The notes: generated from the letters alone by a model not told the origin. Shown: positions 16,087-25,153, numbered from the stretch's first letter. The stretch: 64,000 nucleotides of DNA from Rhodospirillales bacterium (GCA_019455065.1 JACFNC010000009.1:79101-143100); one strand, 5' to 3'. Numbers and translations: made by a program.

Positions 16087-16977
16087 ATGGCGAAAACCCT
16101 GCCCGACATCTGGCGCATCGAACTGACCGTGCCGGCCCGCACCGTGGCGGCGTTCGAAAGCGCGCTCGAACCCTTCGCCGACGCCGTGTCCTGGTTCATG
16201 AACGCCAGCGAGGACGAGGAGGGCGAGTGGACCGTCGAGGCGGTCGTCCGCCAGACGCCGGACCGTGCGGCGATTGATGCGGCGCTGGCCTTGGTGGCGG
16301 CGGCCTTTGCGGTCGCGGTGCCGGAGCCGCGCATCGCGCGCGTCCCGAACACCGACTGGTTGACCGAGAACCTGCGGAACTTCCCGCCGATCGCGGCGGG
16401 GCGGTATTTCGTTCACGGCTCGCATTTCGAGGGCCGCGTGCCCTGGGGGCGGATCGGGCTGATGGTCGATGCCGGCACCGCCTTCGGGTCCGGCGAGCAT
16501 CCGACGACGATGGGATGCCTTCTCGCGCTCGACTGGCTGGCCCGCCGTCGGCGATTTCGCCGGCCGCTGGACATGGGTTGCGGGTCGGGGATCCTGGCCC
16601 TGGCCGCGGCGCGGACGTGGCCGGTACGGGTGCTGGCCACCGACATCGACCCGGCGGCCGTCGCGGTCGCCGCCTTCAATGCGCGGCGCAACGCCTTGGC
16701 GGCGCGGGTGGCGGCGGCGGTGAGCGACGGTTACGCCAGCCGCCGAGTACATGCCGGGCGGCCCTATGATCTTATCATCGCCAACATTCTCGCCAACCCG
16801 CTGACGCGGATGTCAGCGGAGCTTGCACGGCATCTTGCGCCGGGTGGCGTGGCGGTGTTGTCGGGCCTGCTCGGCCGTCAGGAACGTCAGGTGCTTGCCG
16901 CCCACCGCCGTCAGCGCCTGAGGCTGCTGCGGCGGTTCGTCATCGGCGACTGGCACACCCTGGTCATCGGGCGCTGA
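16087..16977 (+). CDS. prmA: Ribosomal protein L11 methyltransferase PrmA
   Basis: A 296-aa SAM-dependent enzyme that trimethylates ribosomal protein L11. The small N-terminal substrate-recognition domain (about 1-90) is followed by the signature DAGTAFGSGEHPTT (about 135-150), the SAM motif I DMGCGSGIL (about 165), the acidic loop ATDIDPAAV and the NPPY-like motif IIANILANPL. This combination is specific to PrmA. It starts 39 bp after uvrD and is probably co-transcribed with it. It ends 25 bp before the convergent DUF1127 gene. Confidence 0.94.
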   Translation: MAKTLPDIWRIELTVPARTVAAFESALEPFADAVSWFMNASEDEEGEWTVEAVVRQTPDRAAIDAALALVAAAFAVAVPEPRIARVPNTDWLTENLRNFPPIAAGRYFVHGSHFEGRVPWGRIGLMVDAGTAFGSGEHPTTMGCLLALDWLARRRRFRRPLDMGCGSGILALAAARTWPVRVLATDIDPAAVAVAAFNARRNALAARVAAAVSDGYASRRVHAGRPYDLIIANILANPLTRMSAELARHLAPGGVAVLSGLLGRQERQVLAAHRRQRLRLLRRFVIGDWHTLVIGR

Positions 16978-17002
16978 CGGCCAGGGCCGCAGCGTCCGGC
17001 GG

Positions 17003-17350
17003 TCAGGCGGCGAGGCGGCCGCGCTGGTTGTTGTTGTGCGCAACCACCGGCTTGTGGGGCACGCGCTCGTCGTTGAAGTCGCCGGCCACGACGGCCTCGA
17101 TCTCGCCCCGCGAAATCCCGATGTCGGCCAGTTCGCGGTCCGACATGCGATTCAGCTCGGCGGCCATGCGCTGGCGCTCGATCAGCCGGGCCAGCGGCTC
17201 GGTGATCTTCGCGGCCTTGCGGGCCAGCACGGCGACCAGTGCACCAAGATACTCGGCCCGCAAGCGGTTGGCGCGGGCGACGATCTCGGCTTGGGAGAGC
17301 TGCCTCGGCTGGTTCAGCCAGGCCACTTCTCGGTCGGTATAGGGAAACAT
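17003..17350 (-). CDS. DUF1127 (YjiS-like) domain protein
   Basis: A 115-aa basic cytoplasmic protein. The conserved DUF1127 core is near residues 65-100 (RQRMAAELNRMSDRELADIGISRGEIEAVV). An Arg- and Ala-rich helix precedes it, and an Asn/His-rich tail (AHNNNQRG) follows. Many DUF1127 proteins are under 75 residues, so this one has an N-terminal extension. In some alphaproteobacteria members of the family bind RNA or affect small-RNA and phosphate metabolism; whether that applies here is unknown. The start at 17350 is favoured by GAGAGGA about 8 bp upstream. It is divergent from the aminopeptidase gene across a 235-bp region with a large hairpin. Confidence 0.85.
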   Translation of the reverse strand: MFPYTDREVAWLNQPRQLSQAEIVARANRLRAEYLGALVAVLARKAAKITEPLARLIERQRMAAELNRMSDRELADIGISRGEIEAVVAGDFNDERVPHKPVVAHNNNQRGRLAA

Positions 17351-17460
17351 GGCTTCGTCCTCTCTGGTATGCGGCGCACCGCACGAAAGGAAGATAACGC
17401 GATACCGCCTAAGGGGGAGGCTGATTTTTTGCAATGCACCATTACAAGACATGCATGGAT

Positions 17461-17518
17461 GGCGGATCCTCGCGGCTGAAGCGACTTCGCGCCTTCGCGC
17501 CTGCGAAGAGGATCCGCC
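17461..17518. other. Large imperfect stem-loop in a divergent intergenic region
   Basis: An 11-bp perfect inverted repeat, GGCGGATCCTC (17461-17471) and GAGGATCCGCC (17508-17518), encloses a further internal pairing (CTTCGC with GCGAAG). The structure can therefore fold as one long hairpin of about 58 nt. It lies between the starts of the DUF1127 gene and the aminopeptidase gene, so it is not a normal terminator for either. It could be an operator, a leader structure or a small RNA; nothing more can be said. Confidence 0.5.
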
Positions 17519-17585
17519 CGAGGAACGCCGTCTTGCCCGGCGCGCGGGTCGCCCTTAGCTTTGTTGGTAGGACAAGGAGGTGCGT

Positions 17586-19388
17586 GTGAATCCGACGGAT
17601 ACAGCAGCGCGGGCATCCGATGCCGGCCGCCTTTCGGCGTTGCGCGCCGAGCTGGCACGGCGAGGGTTGGATGGTTTCGTCGTGCCGCGGGCCGACGAAC
17701 ACCAGAACGAATACGTGCCGCCGAGGGCCCAGCGGCTGGCTTGGCTCACCGGGTTCACGGGGTCGGCAGGGGTCGCCGTCGTTCTGGCCGACCGCGCGGC
17801 GATCTTCGTCGACGGGCGCTACACCCTTCAGGTGCGGCAGGAGGTGGCCGCCGAGCTGTTCGAGCCGCTGCATCAGATCGAGCAGCCGTTCACCGCCTGG
17901 CTGGCGGCAAATCTGCCCGCAGGGTCGAAGCTGGGCTACGATCCATGGCTGCACACCGTCGACGCGGTCGAACGCATGCTCACGGCCTGCCGGAAGACGG
18001 GTGCGGAGCTGGTGGCGGTCACGGACAACCCGCTCGATGCCGTGTGGCACGACCAACCCCCACCGCCGCTGGCGCCGCTGACCTGCCATTCCGTGACGTT
18101 CGCCGGCAAGCCGGCAGACGAGAAGATCCGCGAGGTCGCCGAGAGCTTGGCAGCCGAGAAGGTCGATGCGGCGGTGCTGTCGGCTCCCGATTCAATCGCT
18201 TGGCTGCTGAACGTGCGGGGCGGCGACGTGGCCTATACCCCGCTGCCGTTGTCCTTCGCGGTCATCCATGCCGGTGCCGCAGTCGATCTCTTCATTGATC
18301 CTCGGAAGATGTCCGCGGAGGTGGCGGACGCCATCGGCGGCGCCGTCACCATCCGTCCGCCCGAAGCCTTCGCCCACGTTCTGGATCGCCTCGGTGCCGA
18401 GGGTCGTGCCGTCCGGATCGATCCCTTGCTTACACCAGCCTGGGCGGTGGAGCGCCTGGTCGGGGCCGGCGCGCGTATCGACCGCGGGGCCGATCCCTGC
18501 GCCATGCCGAAGGCATGCAAGAACGCGGTTGAGCTGCAAGGTATCCGCGCGGCTCATCTGAGGGACGGCGCGGCGCTCACCCGGTTTCTGGCCTGGGTCG
18601 CGGCCGAGGGAGCGGGGTCTTCGGAAATCGAGGCCGCTGCGAGGTTGGAGGTGTTTCGCCGTGCCGATCCCATGTTCCGGGACTTGAGCTTTCCCACCAT
18701 CTCGGCGGCCGGCCCCAACGGCGCCGTCGTGCACTACCATTCGACCGAGGCCACCAACCGGCGGCTCGAACAGGGGCAGCTCTACCTGGTCGACTCCGGC
18801 GCCCAGTATCCCGACGGTACCACCGACGTTACGCGCACGGTCGCCATCGGGCCGGCTGGCGAGGAGGAGCGGCGGCGCTTCACCGCGGTGCTCAGGGGAC
18901 ATATAGCCTTGGCGACCGCGCGCTTCCCTGCCGGGACCACCGGCAGTCAGCTTGATGCGCTGGCTCGGCGGCCACTGTGGTCCGAGGGCCTCGACTACGA
19001 CCATGGCACCGGACACGGCGTCGGTTGCTATCTAAGCGTGCATGAGGGCCCGCAACGCATTTCGAAGGTCGGCAACCCGGTTGCGCTGCGGCCGGGCATG
19101 GTACTGTCCAACGAGCCCGGCTATTACAAGACCGGCGCCTATGGCATCCGCATCGAAAATTTGATGACGGTCGTCGACGCCCCGGTGGCCGGGGAGGAAC
19201 GTCCGATGCTGGGGTTCGAAACCCTCACCATGGCCCCTATCGATCTCAATCTCGTCGACCCGTCGCAGCTTGGCGATGGCGACCGACAATGGCTGAACGG
19301 CTACCACGACACAGTCCGCGGGCGTCTGGAGCCACTGCTCGATCCCGCCACCGCAGCCTGGCTGGCTGGCGCGACCCGTCCCATCTGA
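17586..19388 (+). CDS. Aminopeptidase P family protein (Xaa-Pro aminopeptidase, M24B)
   Basis: A 600-aa cytoplasmic metallopeptidase that removes an N-terminal residue preceding proline. Two creatinase-like N-terminal domains (about 1-310) precede the pita-bread catalytic domain. The dinuclear-metal ligands are visible: two aspartates in the DSGAQYPDGTTDVTRT block, His in GTGHGVGCYLSVHEGP, Glu in NEPGYY and Glu in RIENLMTV. Length and three-domain layout match the long (about 600 aa) aminopeptidase P type. The start is a GTG at 17586 because AAGGAGG (17574-17580) lies five bases upstream; a GTG at 17580 overlaps that site and is less likely. It stands alone: divergent from DUF1127 and 131 bp before the fatty-acid operon. 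Confidence 0.93.
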   Translation: MNPTDTAARASDAGRLSALRAELARRGLDGFVVPRADEHQNEYVPPRAQRLAWLTGFTGSAGVAVVLADRAAIFVDGRYTLQVRQEVAAELFEPLHQIEQPFTAWLAANLPAGSKLGYDPWLHTVDAVERMLTACRKTGAELVAVTDNPLDAVWHDQPPPPLAPLTCHSVTFAGKPADEKIREVAESLAAEKVDAAVLSAPDSIAWLLNVRGGDVAYTPLPLSFAVIHAGAAVDLFIDPRKMSAEVADAIGGAVTIRPPEAFAHVLDRLGAEGRAVRIDPLLTPAWAVERLVGAGARIDRGADPCAMPKACKNAVELQGIRAAHLRDGAALTRFLAWVAAEGAGSSEIEAAARLEVFRRADPMFRDLSFPTISAAGPNGAVVHYHSTEATNRRLEQGQLYLVDSGAQYPDGTTDVTRTVAIGPAGEEERRRFTAVLRGHIALATARFPAGTTGSQLDALARRPLWSEGLDYDHGTGHGVGCYLSVHEGPQRISKVGNPVALRPGMVLSNEPGYYKTGAYGIRIENLMTVVDAPVAGEERPMLGFETLTMAPIDLNLVDPSQLGDGDRQWLNGYHDTVRGRLEPLLDPATAAWLAGATRPI

Positions 19389-19430
19389 ACAAAGCGAAAT
19401 CGGCCATCGATGCCGACGCTTTACTGAAGG

Positions 19431-19465
19431 ATGACGTATACGTCAATCATCATACTTTAACGTCA
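19431..19465 (+). promoter_or_regulatory. Palindromic operator and promoter region of the fatty-acid operon
   Basis: A perfect 14-bp palindrome TGACGTATACGTCA (19432-19445) and a further half-site ACGTCA (19460-19465), exactly 20 bp (two helical turns) from the palindrome's right half, lie 55-90 bp before the acyl-CoA ligase gene. The palindrome overlaps a possible -35 (ATGACG, 19431-19436) and the spacer before a possible -10 (TACTTT, 19453-19458; spacer 16 bp). The second gene of the operon encodes a MerR regulator, which makes it the natural candidate to bind here. The regulator assignment is inference. Confidence 0.5.
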
Positions 19466-19519
19466 TGCTGGATTGATGTACCCTTCAATGAGGGCGAGGG
19501 ATCGACAAGGAGGCGAGCG

Positions 19520-21247
19520 ATGACGGAAGCGAGCGGAGGGCTGCGCAATGCCGCGGAGAGGCATCCGTGGGAGGGTTCATACCCCGCCGGCGTCGATTGG
19601 GCCGAGCCGATCCCGGCGAAGCCCCTCTACTCGATCTTCGACGAGGCGGCGGCGCAGTTCGCCGGCCGGCCGTGCGTCGATTTCCTGGGGCGCCGATACA
19701 CGTATGGTGAGATTTCCAACCTGGTGAACCGGGCGGCCAAGGGCTTCCAGCGGCTCGGCGTCGTGCGCGGCACGCGCGTCGGGCTGTGCCTGCCGAACAG
19801 CCCCTATTACCTCGTCTGCTATTTCGCGGTGCTCAAGCTCGGGGGCATCGTCGTCAACTTCAATCCGCTGTACGTCGAGCGCGAGTTGGCGACCCAGATC
19901 ATCGACTCCCAGACCGAGATCATGGTCACGCTGGACTTGGCGGCACTGTACGACAAGGTCGCGAAGATGTTCGATCAGGCCGGCCTCGGCCAGATCGTCG
20001 TCTGCCGCATGGCCGACATTCTGCCGCAGCCGAAGCGCCTGCTGTTCTCGCTGCTCAAACGAGGCGAGTTGGCCGCCATCCCGGCCGACCCTCGCAACGT
20101 GCGCTTTGCCGATCTCGTCGAAAACGATGGCCGTTATCAGCCGGTCGACGTCGACCCAGGCGAGGTGGCGGTCCTCCAGTACACCGGCGGCACCACCGGC
20201 GTTCCGAAGGGGGCCATGCTGACCCACGCCAACCTGTTGGCCAATACCGTGCAGGTTTTCCGTTGGTTCCCCGGCCTGCAAAGGGGGGAAGAACGGCTTC
20301 TCGGCGTACTGCCCTTCTTCCACGTGTTCGCGATGACCGTGGTCATGAATCTCGGCATCGCCGCCGGCGCCGAGCTCATCCTCTTGCCGCGTTTCGAGCT
20401 CGAAATGCTGCTGAAGACGATCCACAAGCGACGGCCGACCCTGTTTCCCGGCGTGCCGACGATTTACACGGCGATCAACAACGCCCCGACGCTGAAGAAG
20501 TATGATCTCTCGTCGATCAAGTTCTGCATTTCCGGCGGGGCGCCCCTGCCCGTCGAGGTCAAGCACGAGTTCGAGAAGCTTACCGGCTGTCATCTCGTCG
20601 AGGGTTACGGTCTGACCGAGGCGTCGCCGGTCACCAACTGCAATCCCATCGGTGGCGTGGACAAGGCCGGTTCGATCGGCATTCCGGTGCCGGGCACGAT
20701 CATCGAGATCCGTTCGCCCGACGATCCCGGAAAACTCATGCCGACCGGCGAGAAGGGCGAGGTCTGCGTCATCGGCCCGCAGGTGATGGCCGGATATTGG
20801 AAGCGGCCCGACGATACCGCCAAGACCATCGTCGACGGTCGCCTGCGAACCGGCGACATCGGTTTCATGGACGGCGACGGGTACGTCTTCCTGGTCGACC
20901 GCATCAAGGACGTGATCTTGTGCGGCGGCTACAACGTCTATCCCCGCAATGTCGAGGAGGCAATTTATCTCCATCCGGCCGTCGTCGAGGTGATCGTGAT
21001 CGGCGTCGCCGACGCCTACCGCGGGCAGGCTCCGAAAGCCTTCGTGCGGCTGCGCGACGACGCGACCTGCACGGAGAAGGAGCTGAAGGATTTCCTGGCC
21101 GACAAGCTTTCGAAGATCGAATTGCCGAGGGAGATCGAATTCCGCGCCGAACTGCCGAAGACGATGATCGGCAAGCTGTCGAAGAAGGAACTCGTCGCCG
21201 AGGAACAGGCCAAGGCGGCTGGCGCCGCCGATCGAGCGGATGGTTAA
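19520..21247 (+). CDS. Long-chain acyl-CoA ligase (FadD-like)
   Basis: A 575-aa adenylate-forming enzyme that activates fatty acids to acyl-CoA using ATP. Visible motifs: the P-loop-like YTGGTTGVPKGAM (about 225-240), the A5 motif GYGLTEASP, the A7/A8 region GDIGFMDGDGYVFLVDRIKD and the catalytic C-terminal lysine in GKLSKKEL. The start at 19520 has AAGGAGG (19507-19513) at good spacing; a longer open frame upstream has no ribosome-binding site. First gene of the operon, followed after 3 bp by the MerR regulator. Chain-length preference cannot be read from sequence. Confidence 0.93.
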   Translation: MTEASGGLRNAAERHPWEGSYPAGVDWAEPIPAKPLYSIFDEAAAQFAGRPCVDFLGRRYTYGEISNLVNRAAKGFQRLGVVRGTRVGLCLPNSPYYLVCYFAVLKLGGIVVNFNPLYVERELATQIIDSQTEIMVTLDLAALYDKVAKMFDQAGLGQIVVCRMADILPQPKRLLFSLLKRGELAAIPADPRNVRFADLVENDGRYQPVDVDPGEVAVLQYTGGTTGVPKGAMLTHANLLANTVQVFRWFPGLQRGEERLLGVLPFFHVFAMTVVMNLGIAAGAELILLPRFELEMLLKTIHKRRPTLFPGVPTIYTAINNAPTLKKYDLSSIKFCISGGAPLPVEVKHEFEKLTGCHLVEGYGLTEASPVTNCNPIGGVDKAGSIGIPVPGTIIEIRSPDDPGKLMPTGEKGEVCVIGPQVMAGYWKRPDDTAKTIVDGRLRTGDIGFMDGDGYVFLVDRIKDVILCGGYNVYPRNVEEAIYLHPAVVEVIVIGVADAYRGQAPKAFVRLRDDATCTEKELKDFLADKLSKIELPREIEFRAELPKTMIGKLSKKELVAEEQAKAAGAADRADG

Positions 21248-21250
21248 CGG

Positions 21251-21637
21251 ATGGATCGTCTCTATACCGTTACCGAACTGGCGGCAGAACTCGGCGTCAC
21301 ACCGCGGACCATACGCTTCTACGAAGTCAAGGGTCTGCTGTCGCCGAAGCGGGCGGGCACGACGCGGGTGTACAATCATCGTGACCTCGCCCGCATGTAC
21401 CTCATTCTTCGCGGCAAGCGCCTCGGCTTCTCCCTGGCCGACATCAAGGAATATCTCGATCTCTACGGCGCCGACACCAGTCAGGTGGAGCAGATTCACC
21501 TGCTCCTTGGCAAGGTCCGGCATCGGCTGGGGGATCTCGAGTTGCAGCGCCGCGAACTGGAGGAAACGCTTTCCGAATTGCGCGAGATCGAGCGCCAAGC
21601 AGTGGCGGCCTTGAAGGAAAAGACCGGGCAGGCCTGA
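21251..21637 (+). CDS. MerR-family transcriptional regulator
   Basis: A 128-aa regulator with an N-terminal winged helix-turn-helix (YTVTELAAELGVTPRTIRFYEVKGLLSPKR, about residues 5-35), the ARMYLILRGKRLGFSLADI segment and a C-terminal dimerisation coiled coil (about 80-120). There are no cysteines for metal sensing, so it probably responds to an organic effector such as an acyl-CoA. LiuR-type MerR proteins that control branched-chain and fatty-acid degradation have this layout. It is embedded in the operon it probably controls, 3 bp after fadD. The ACGT-centred palindrome at 19432-19445 is its likely site. Confidence 0.9.
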   Translation: MDRLYTVTELAAELGVTPRTIRFYEVKGLLSPKRAGTTRVYNHRDLARMYLILRGKRLGFSLADIKEYLDLYGADTSQVEQIHLLLGKVRHRLGDLELQRRELEETLSELREIERQAVAALKEKTGQA

Positions 21638-21683
21638 GGCTGGCCCGGTGGAATTTGACACATTTGGGTTTGGAGCGAGGTTG

Positions 21684-22826
21684 ATGAGCATGAAGAACAT
21701 CGTCATCGCGGGCTATGCCCGGTCGCCGTTCGCCTTCGCCAAGAAGGGCGAATTGACCCGCGTGCGGCCCGATGATCTGGCCGCTCAGGTGGTCAAGGGG
21801 CTTATCGGACGCACCGGCGTCGCGCCCGCCGACATCGAGGATCTCATCGTCGGTTGCGCCTTCCCCGAGGGCGAGCAGGGACTGAACGTGGCGCGGCTGA
21901 TCGGCTTCCTGGCCGAACTGCCGCAGACCACGGCGGGCGCGACGGTCAACCGCTTCTGCGGCTCGTCGATGCAGGCTATCCACATGGCCGCCGGCGCCAT
22001 TCGCATGGGGGCGGGCGAGGCGTTCCTGTGCGCCGGCGTCGAATCGATGACGCGGGTGCCGATGATGGGCTTCAACCCCGCGCCCAATCCCGCCCTCTAC
22101 AAGTCCTTCCCGCAGGCCTACATGGGAATGGGCGAAACCGCCGAGAACGTGGCGCGGCGCTGGGAGATCGGGCGCGCCGAGCAGGAGGCGTTCGCCGTCG
22201 AAAGCCACCGCAGGGCGGCCAAGGCCCAGGCCGATGGCCTGTTCGACGCCGAGATCGTCCCCGTCCAGCAGGGCGGCGCCACGATCTCCAAGGACGGTTG
22301 CATCCGTTCCGACACCACCGCCGAGGGGCTTGCGGGGCTGAAGCCGGCGTTCTCCGCCGACGGCACGGTGACGGCCGGCACCTCGTCGCCGCTGACCGAC
22401 GGTGCCGCCGCCGTGCTGGTGTGCAGCGAGGAATACGCGGCCAGCAAGGGGCTTGCCCCCCTGGCCCGCATCAAGAGCATCGCCGTGGCCGGCTGCGCGC
22501 CGGAAATCATGGGCATCGGCCCGGTGGCGGCGACGCGCAAGGCGCTGGAGAGGGCCGGTCTTTCGGTCGGCGACCTCGACGTCATCGAGCTCAACGAGGC
22601 CTTCGCCTCGCAGTCGATCGCTTGCATCCGCGACCTGAAGCTGCCGGCCGACAAGGTCAACATCGACGGCGGCGCCATCGCCCTCGGGCACCCGCTGGGC
22701 GCCACCGGCGCCCGCATCACCGGCAAGGCGGCGGCCCTGCTCAAGCGGGTCGGCGGGCGCTACGCCCTGGCCACCCAGTGCATCGGCGGCGGCCAGGGTA
22801 TTGCCACCATCCTGGAGGCCGTGTGA
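21684..22826 (+). CDS. Acetyl-CoA acyltransferase (thiolase)
   Basis: A 380-aa degradative thiolase that cleaves 3-ketoacyl-CoA with CoA to acetyl-CoA and a shortened acyl-CoA. The nucleophilic cysteine is in NRFCGSSMQAIHMA (Cys92). The C-terminal catalytic block shows GHPLGATGAR with its His, and CIGGGQG with the second Cys. The start is taken at 21684 (MSMKN), just after GGAGCGAGG; the ATG two codons on is also possible. The stop TGA overlaps the next gene's ATG by one base (TGATG). It forms the usual pair with the fused dehydrogenase/hydratase. Confidence 0.94.
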   Translation: MSMKNIVIAGYARSPFAFAKKGELTRVRPDDLAAQVVKGLIGRTGVAPADIEDLIVGCAFPEGEQGLNVARLIGFLAELPQTTAGATVNRFCGSSMQAIHMAAGAIRMGAGEAFLCAGVESMTRVPMMGFNPAPNPALYKSFPQAYMGMGETAENVARRWEIGRAEQEAFAVESHRRAAKAQADGLFDAEIVPVQQGGATISKDGCIRSDTTAEGLAGLKPAFSADGTVTAGTSSPLTDGAAAVLVCSEEYAASKGLAPLARIKSIAVAGCAPEIMGIGPVAATRKALERAGLSVGDLDVIELNEAFASQSIACIRDLKLPADKVNIDGGAIALGHPLGATGARITGKAAALLKRVGGRYALATQCIGGGQGIATILEAV

Positions 22827-25153
22827 TGGCCGAAATCCGCAAGGCGGCAGTCATCGGGGCCGGCGTGATGGGGGCGGGCATCGCCGCCCACATCGCCAAT
22901 GCCGGCGTTCCGGTCGTTCTGCTCGACATCGTTCCCACCGGGGCCCCCGACCGCAGCGCCCTCGCCAAGGGCGCGATCGAGAAGATGCTGAAGGCTGACC
23001 CCGCCCCCTTCATGCACCAGCGCGCGGCCCGGCTGATCACTCCCGGCAATCTCGAGGACGACCTGCACCTGCTGGCCGACGCCGACTGGATCGTCGAGGC
23101 GGTAATCGAGCGCCCGGACGTCAAGCAGGGCCTTTACCGCAAACTGGAAGAAGTGCGCCGCCCCGGCTCCATCGTGTCGTCGAACACCTCGACCATTCCA
23201 CTCGCCATGCTGACCCACGGCCTGCCCGAGGGCTTCGCCCGCGACTTCCTCGTCACCCATTTCTTCAATCCCCCGCGCTACATGCGCCTGCTCGAGGTCG
23301 TCGCCGGCCCGTCCACGCGGCCCGAAGCCGTGCGGACCATCCGCGAGTTCTGCGACGTCCGTCTCGGCAAGGGGGTGGTCGACTGCAAGGACCGGCCGGG
23401 TTTCATCGCAAACCGCCTGGGCATCGTCTGGATGCAGAGCAGCGTCGTCGGCGCCATCGACCTCGAACTGACCGTCGAGGAGGCCGACGCCGTCGTCGGC
23501 CGGCCGATGGGCATTCCCAAGACCGGGGTGTTCGGCCTGTTCGATCTGGTGGGCATCGACCTGATGCCGCACGTGCACGCCAGCATGGCGGCGGCGCTGC
23601 CGAAGACCGATGCCTACCACGCCATCGCCCGCGACATCCCGCTGTTCCACCGCATGATCGAGCAGGGCTACACGGGCCGCAAGGGCAAGGGCGGGTTCTA
23701 CCGCCTCAACCGTGCCGGGGGCGGCCGGGTCAAGGAGGGAATCGACCTCTCCACCGGCGAATACCGCCCGACGATGGCGCCCAGCCTGGACAGCCTGGAC
23801 GAGGCGAAATCGAACCTCAGGGCTTTGGTCGAGCACCCCGACAAGGGCGGGCGCTACGCCTGGTGGGTGCTGGCGCGCACCCTCAGCTACGCCGCCGGCC
23901 TGGTGCCCGAGGCGGCGGACGACATCGTCGCCATCGACGAGGCCATGCGCCTTGGCTACAACTGGCGATGGGGTCCGTTCGAGTTGATCGACAAGCTCGG
24001 CAGCGGGTGGTTCGTCGAGCGCCTGCGGGCCGATGGCCTGCCGGTACCGAAGCTGCTCGAGGTCGCCGACGGGCGGCCGTTCTACCGGGTCGAGGGCGGG
24101 CGGCCCCAGTATCTGTCGCTCGAGGGCGACTACCGCGACGTGGCACGGCCGCCGGGGGTTCTGCTGCTCTCCGACGTCAAGCTGCGCTCGAAGCCCCTGG
24201 CGAAGAACGCCTCGGCGGCGCTGTGGGACATCGGCGACGGCGTCGTCTGCCTGGAATTCACCAGCAAGATGAACTCCCTGGACACCGAGACCGTGGCCAT
24301 GATCGGTCGCGCCGTCGCCACCGTGCGAAAGGGCGGCTTCAAGGCCATGGTGATCCATAACGAGGGCGCCAACTTCTCGGTCGGCGCCAACCTCGGCCTC
24401 GTCCTGTTCGCCGCCAACATCGCCGCCTGGCCCGAGATCGAGGCCATCATCAAGGCCGGCCAGGACGCCATGAAGGCCCTGAAATACGCGCCGTTCCCGG
24501 TGGTCGGCGCGCCCTCGGGAATGGCGCTCGGCGGCGGCTGCGAGGTTCTGCTCCACTGCGACGCCGTCCAGGCCCACGCCGAGACCTATGCCGGCTTGGT
24601 CGAGGTCGGGGTCGGCGTGGTTCCGGGCTGGGGCGGCTGCAAGGAAATGCTGGCGCGCTGGTTCGCCAACCCGAAGCGGCCGGCCGGGCCGGTCCCGCCT
24701 GTGGCGAAGGTGTTCGAGACCATCAGCGTGGCGACCGTCGCCAAGTCGGCGGCCGAGGCCAAGGATCATCTGTTCCTGCGCCCCGACGACGGCATCACCA
24801 TGAACCGCGACCGCCTGCTCGCCGATGCCAAGGCGCGCGCGCTGGCCATGGTTCCGGGGTACGCGACGCCGGAGCCGCCGCAGTTCAACCTGCCCGGACC
24901 GACCGCCAAGGCGGCGATGTCGCTGGCCGTCGACGTCTTCCGCCAGATGGGCAAGGCGACCGAGCACGACGTGGTGGTCGCCGACGCCCTGGCCGACGTG
25001 CTGAGCGGCGGCGATACCGACGTCACCGTGACGCTTGGCGAGGACGACCTGCTGGCGCTCGAGCGGCAGGCCTTCATGCGGCTGCTGCGCACCCCCGCCA
25101 CCCTGGACCGGATGGAGCACATGCTCGAAACCGGCAAGCCCTTGAGGAACTGA
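22826..25153 (+). CDS. 3-hydroxyacyl-CoA dehydrogenase/enoyl-CoA hydratase fusion
   Basis: A 775-aa bifunctional beta-oxidation enzyme. The dehydrogenase is at the N-terminus: NAD motif GAGVMGAGIA at residues about 10-19, the NTSTIPLAML and THFFNPPRYMRLLEVV blocks, then a second helical domain with KGGFYRLN. The crotonase domain is at the C-terminus (about 470-700: GANFSVGANLG, then MALGGGCEVLLHCDAV and VVPGWGGCKEML). This order, as in FadN-type proteins, is opposite to E. coli FadB, where the hydratase comes first. It hydrates 2-enoyl-CoA and oxidises the L-3-hydroxy product for the thiolase encoded just upstream. Translation is probably coupled: GGAGG lies just before the TGATG overlap. Confidence 0.94.
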   Translation: MAEIRKAAVIGAGVMGAGIAAHIANAGVPVVLLDIVPTGAPDRSALAKGAIEKMLKADPAPFMHQRAARLITPGNLEDDLHLLADADWIVEAVIERPDVKQGLYRKLEEVRRPGSIVSSNTSTIPLAMLTHGLPEGFARDFLVTHFFNPPRYMRLLEVVAGPSTRPEAVRTIREFCDVRLGKGVVDCKDRPGFIANRLGIVWMQSSVVGAIDLELTVEEADAVVGRPMGIPKTGVFGLFDLVGIDLMPHVHASMAAALPKTDAYHAIARDIPLFHRMIEQGYTGRKGKGGFYRLNRAGGGRVKEGIDLSTGEYRPTMAPSLDSLDEAKSNLRALVEHPDKGGRYAWWVLARTLSYAAGLVPEAADDIVAIDEAMRLGYNWRWGPFELIDKLGSGWFVERLRADGLPVPKLLEVADGRPFYRVEGGRPQYLSLEGDYRDVARPPGVLLLSDVKLRSKPLAKNASAALWDIGDGVVCLEFTSKMNSLDTETVAMIGRAVATVRKGGFKAMVIHNEGANFSVGANLGLVLFAANIAAWPEIEAIIKAGQDAMKALKYAPFPVVGAPSGMALGGGCEVLLHCDAVQAHAETYAGLVEVGVGVVPGWGGCKEMLARWFANPKRPAGPVPPVAKVFETISVATVAKSAAEAKDHLFLRPDDGITMNRDRLLADAKARALAMVPGYATPEPPQFNLPGPTAKAAMSLAVDVFRQMGKATEHDVVVADALADVLSGGDTDVTVTLGEDDLLALERQAFMRLLRTPATLDRMEHMLETGKPLRN

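Noticed and set aside
13636..16752. A 1038-codon minus-strand frame opposite uvrD and prmA, and a similar one at 22760-27115
   Set aside because: Both are mirror frames of confidently identified plus-strand genes; His/Gly/Arg-rich composition is that of antisense GC-rich DNA.
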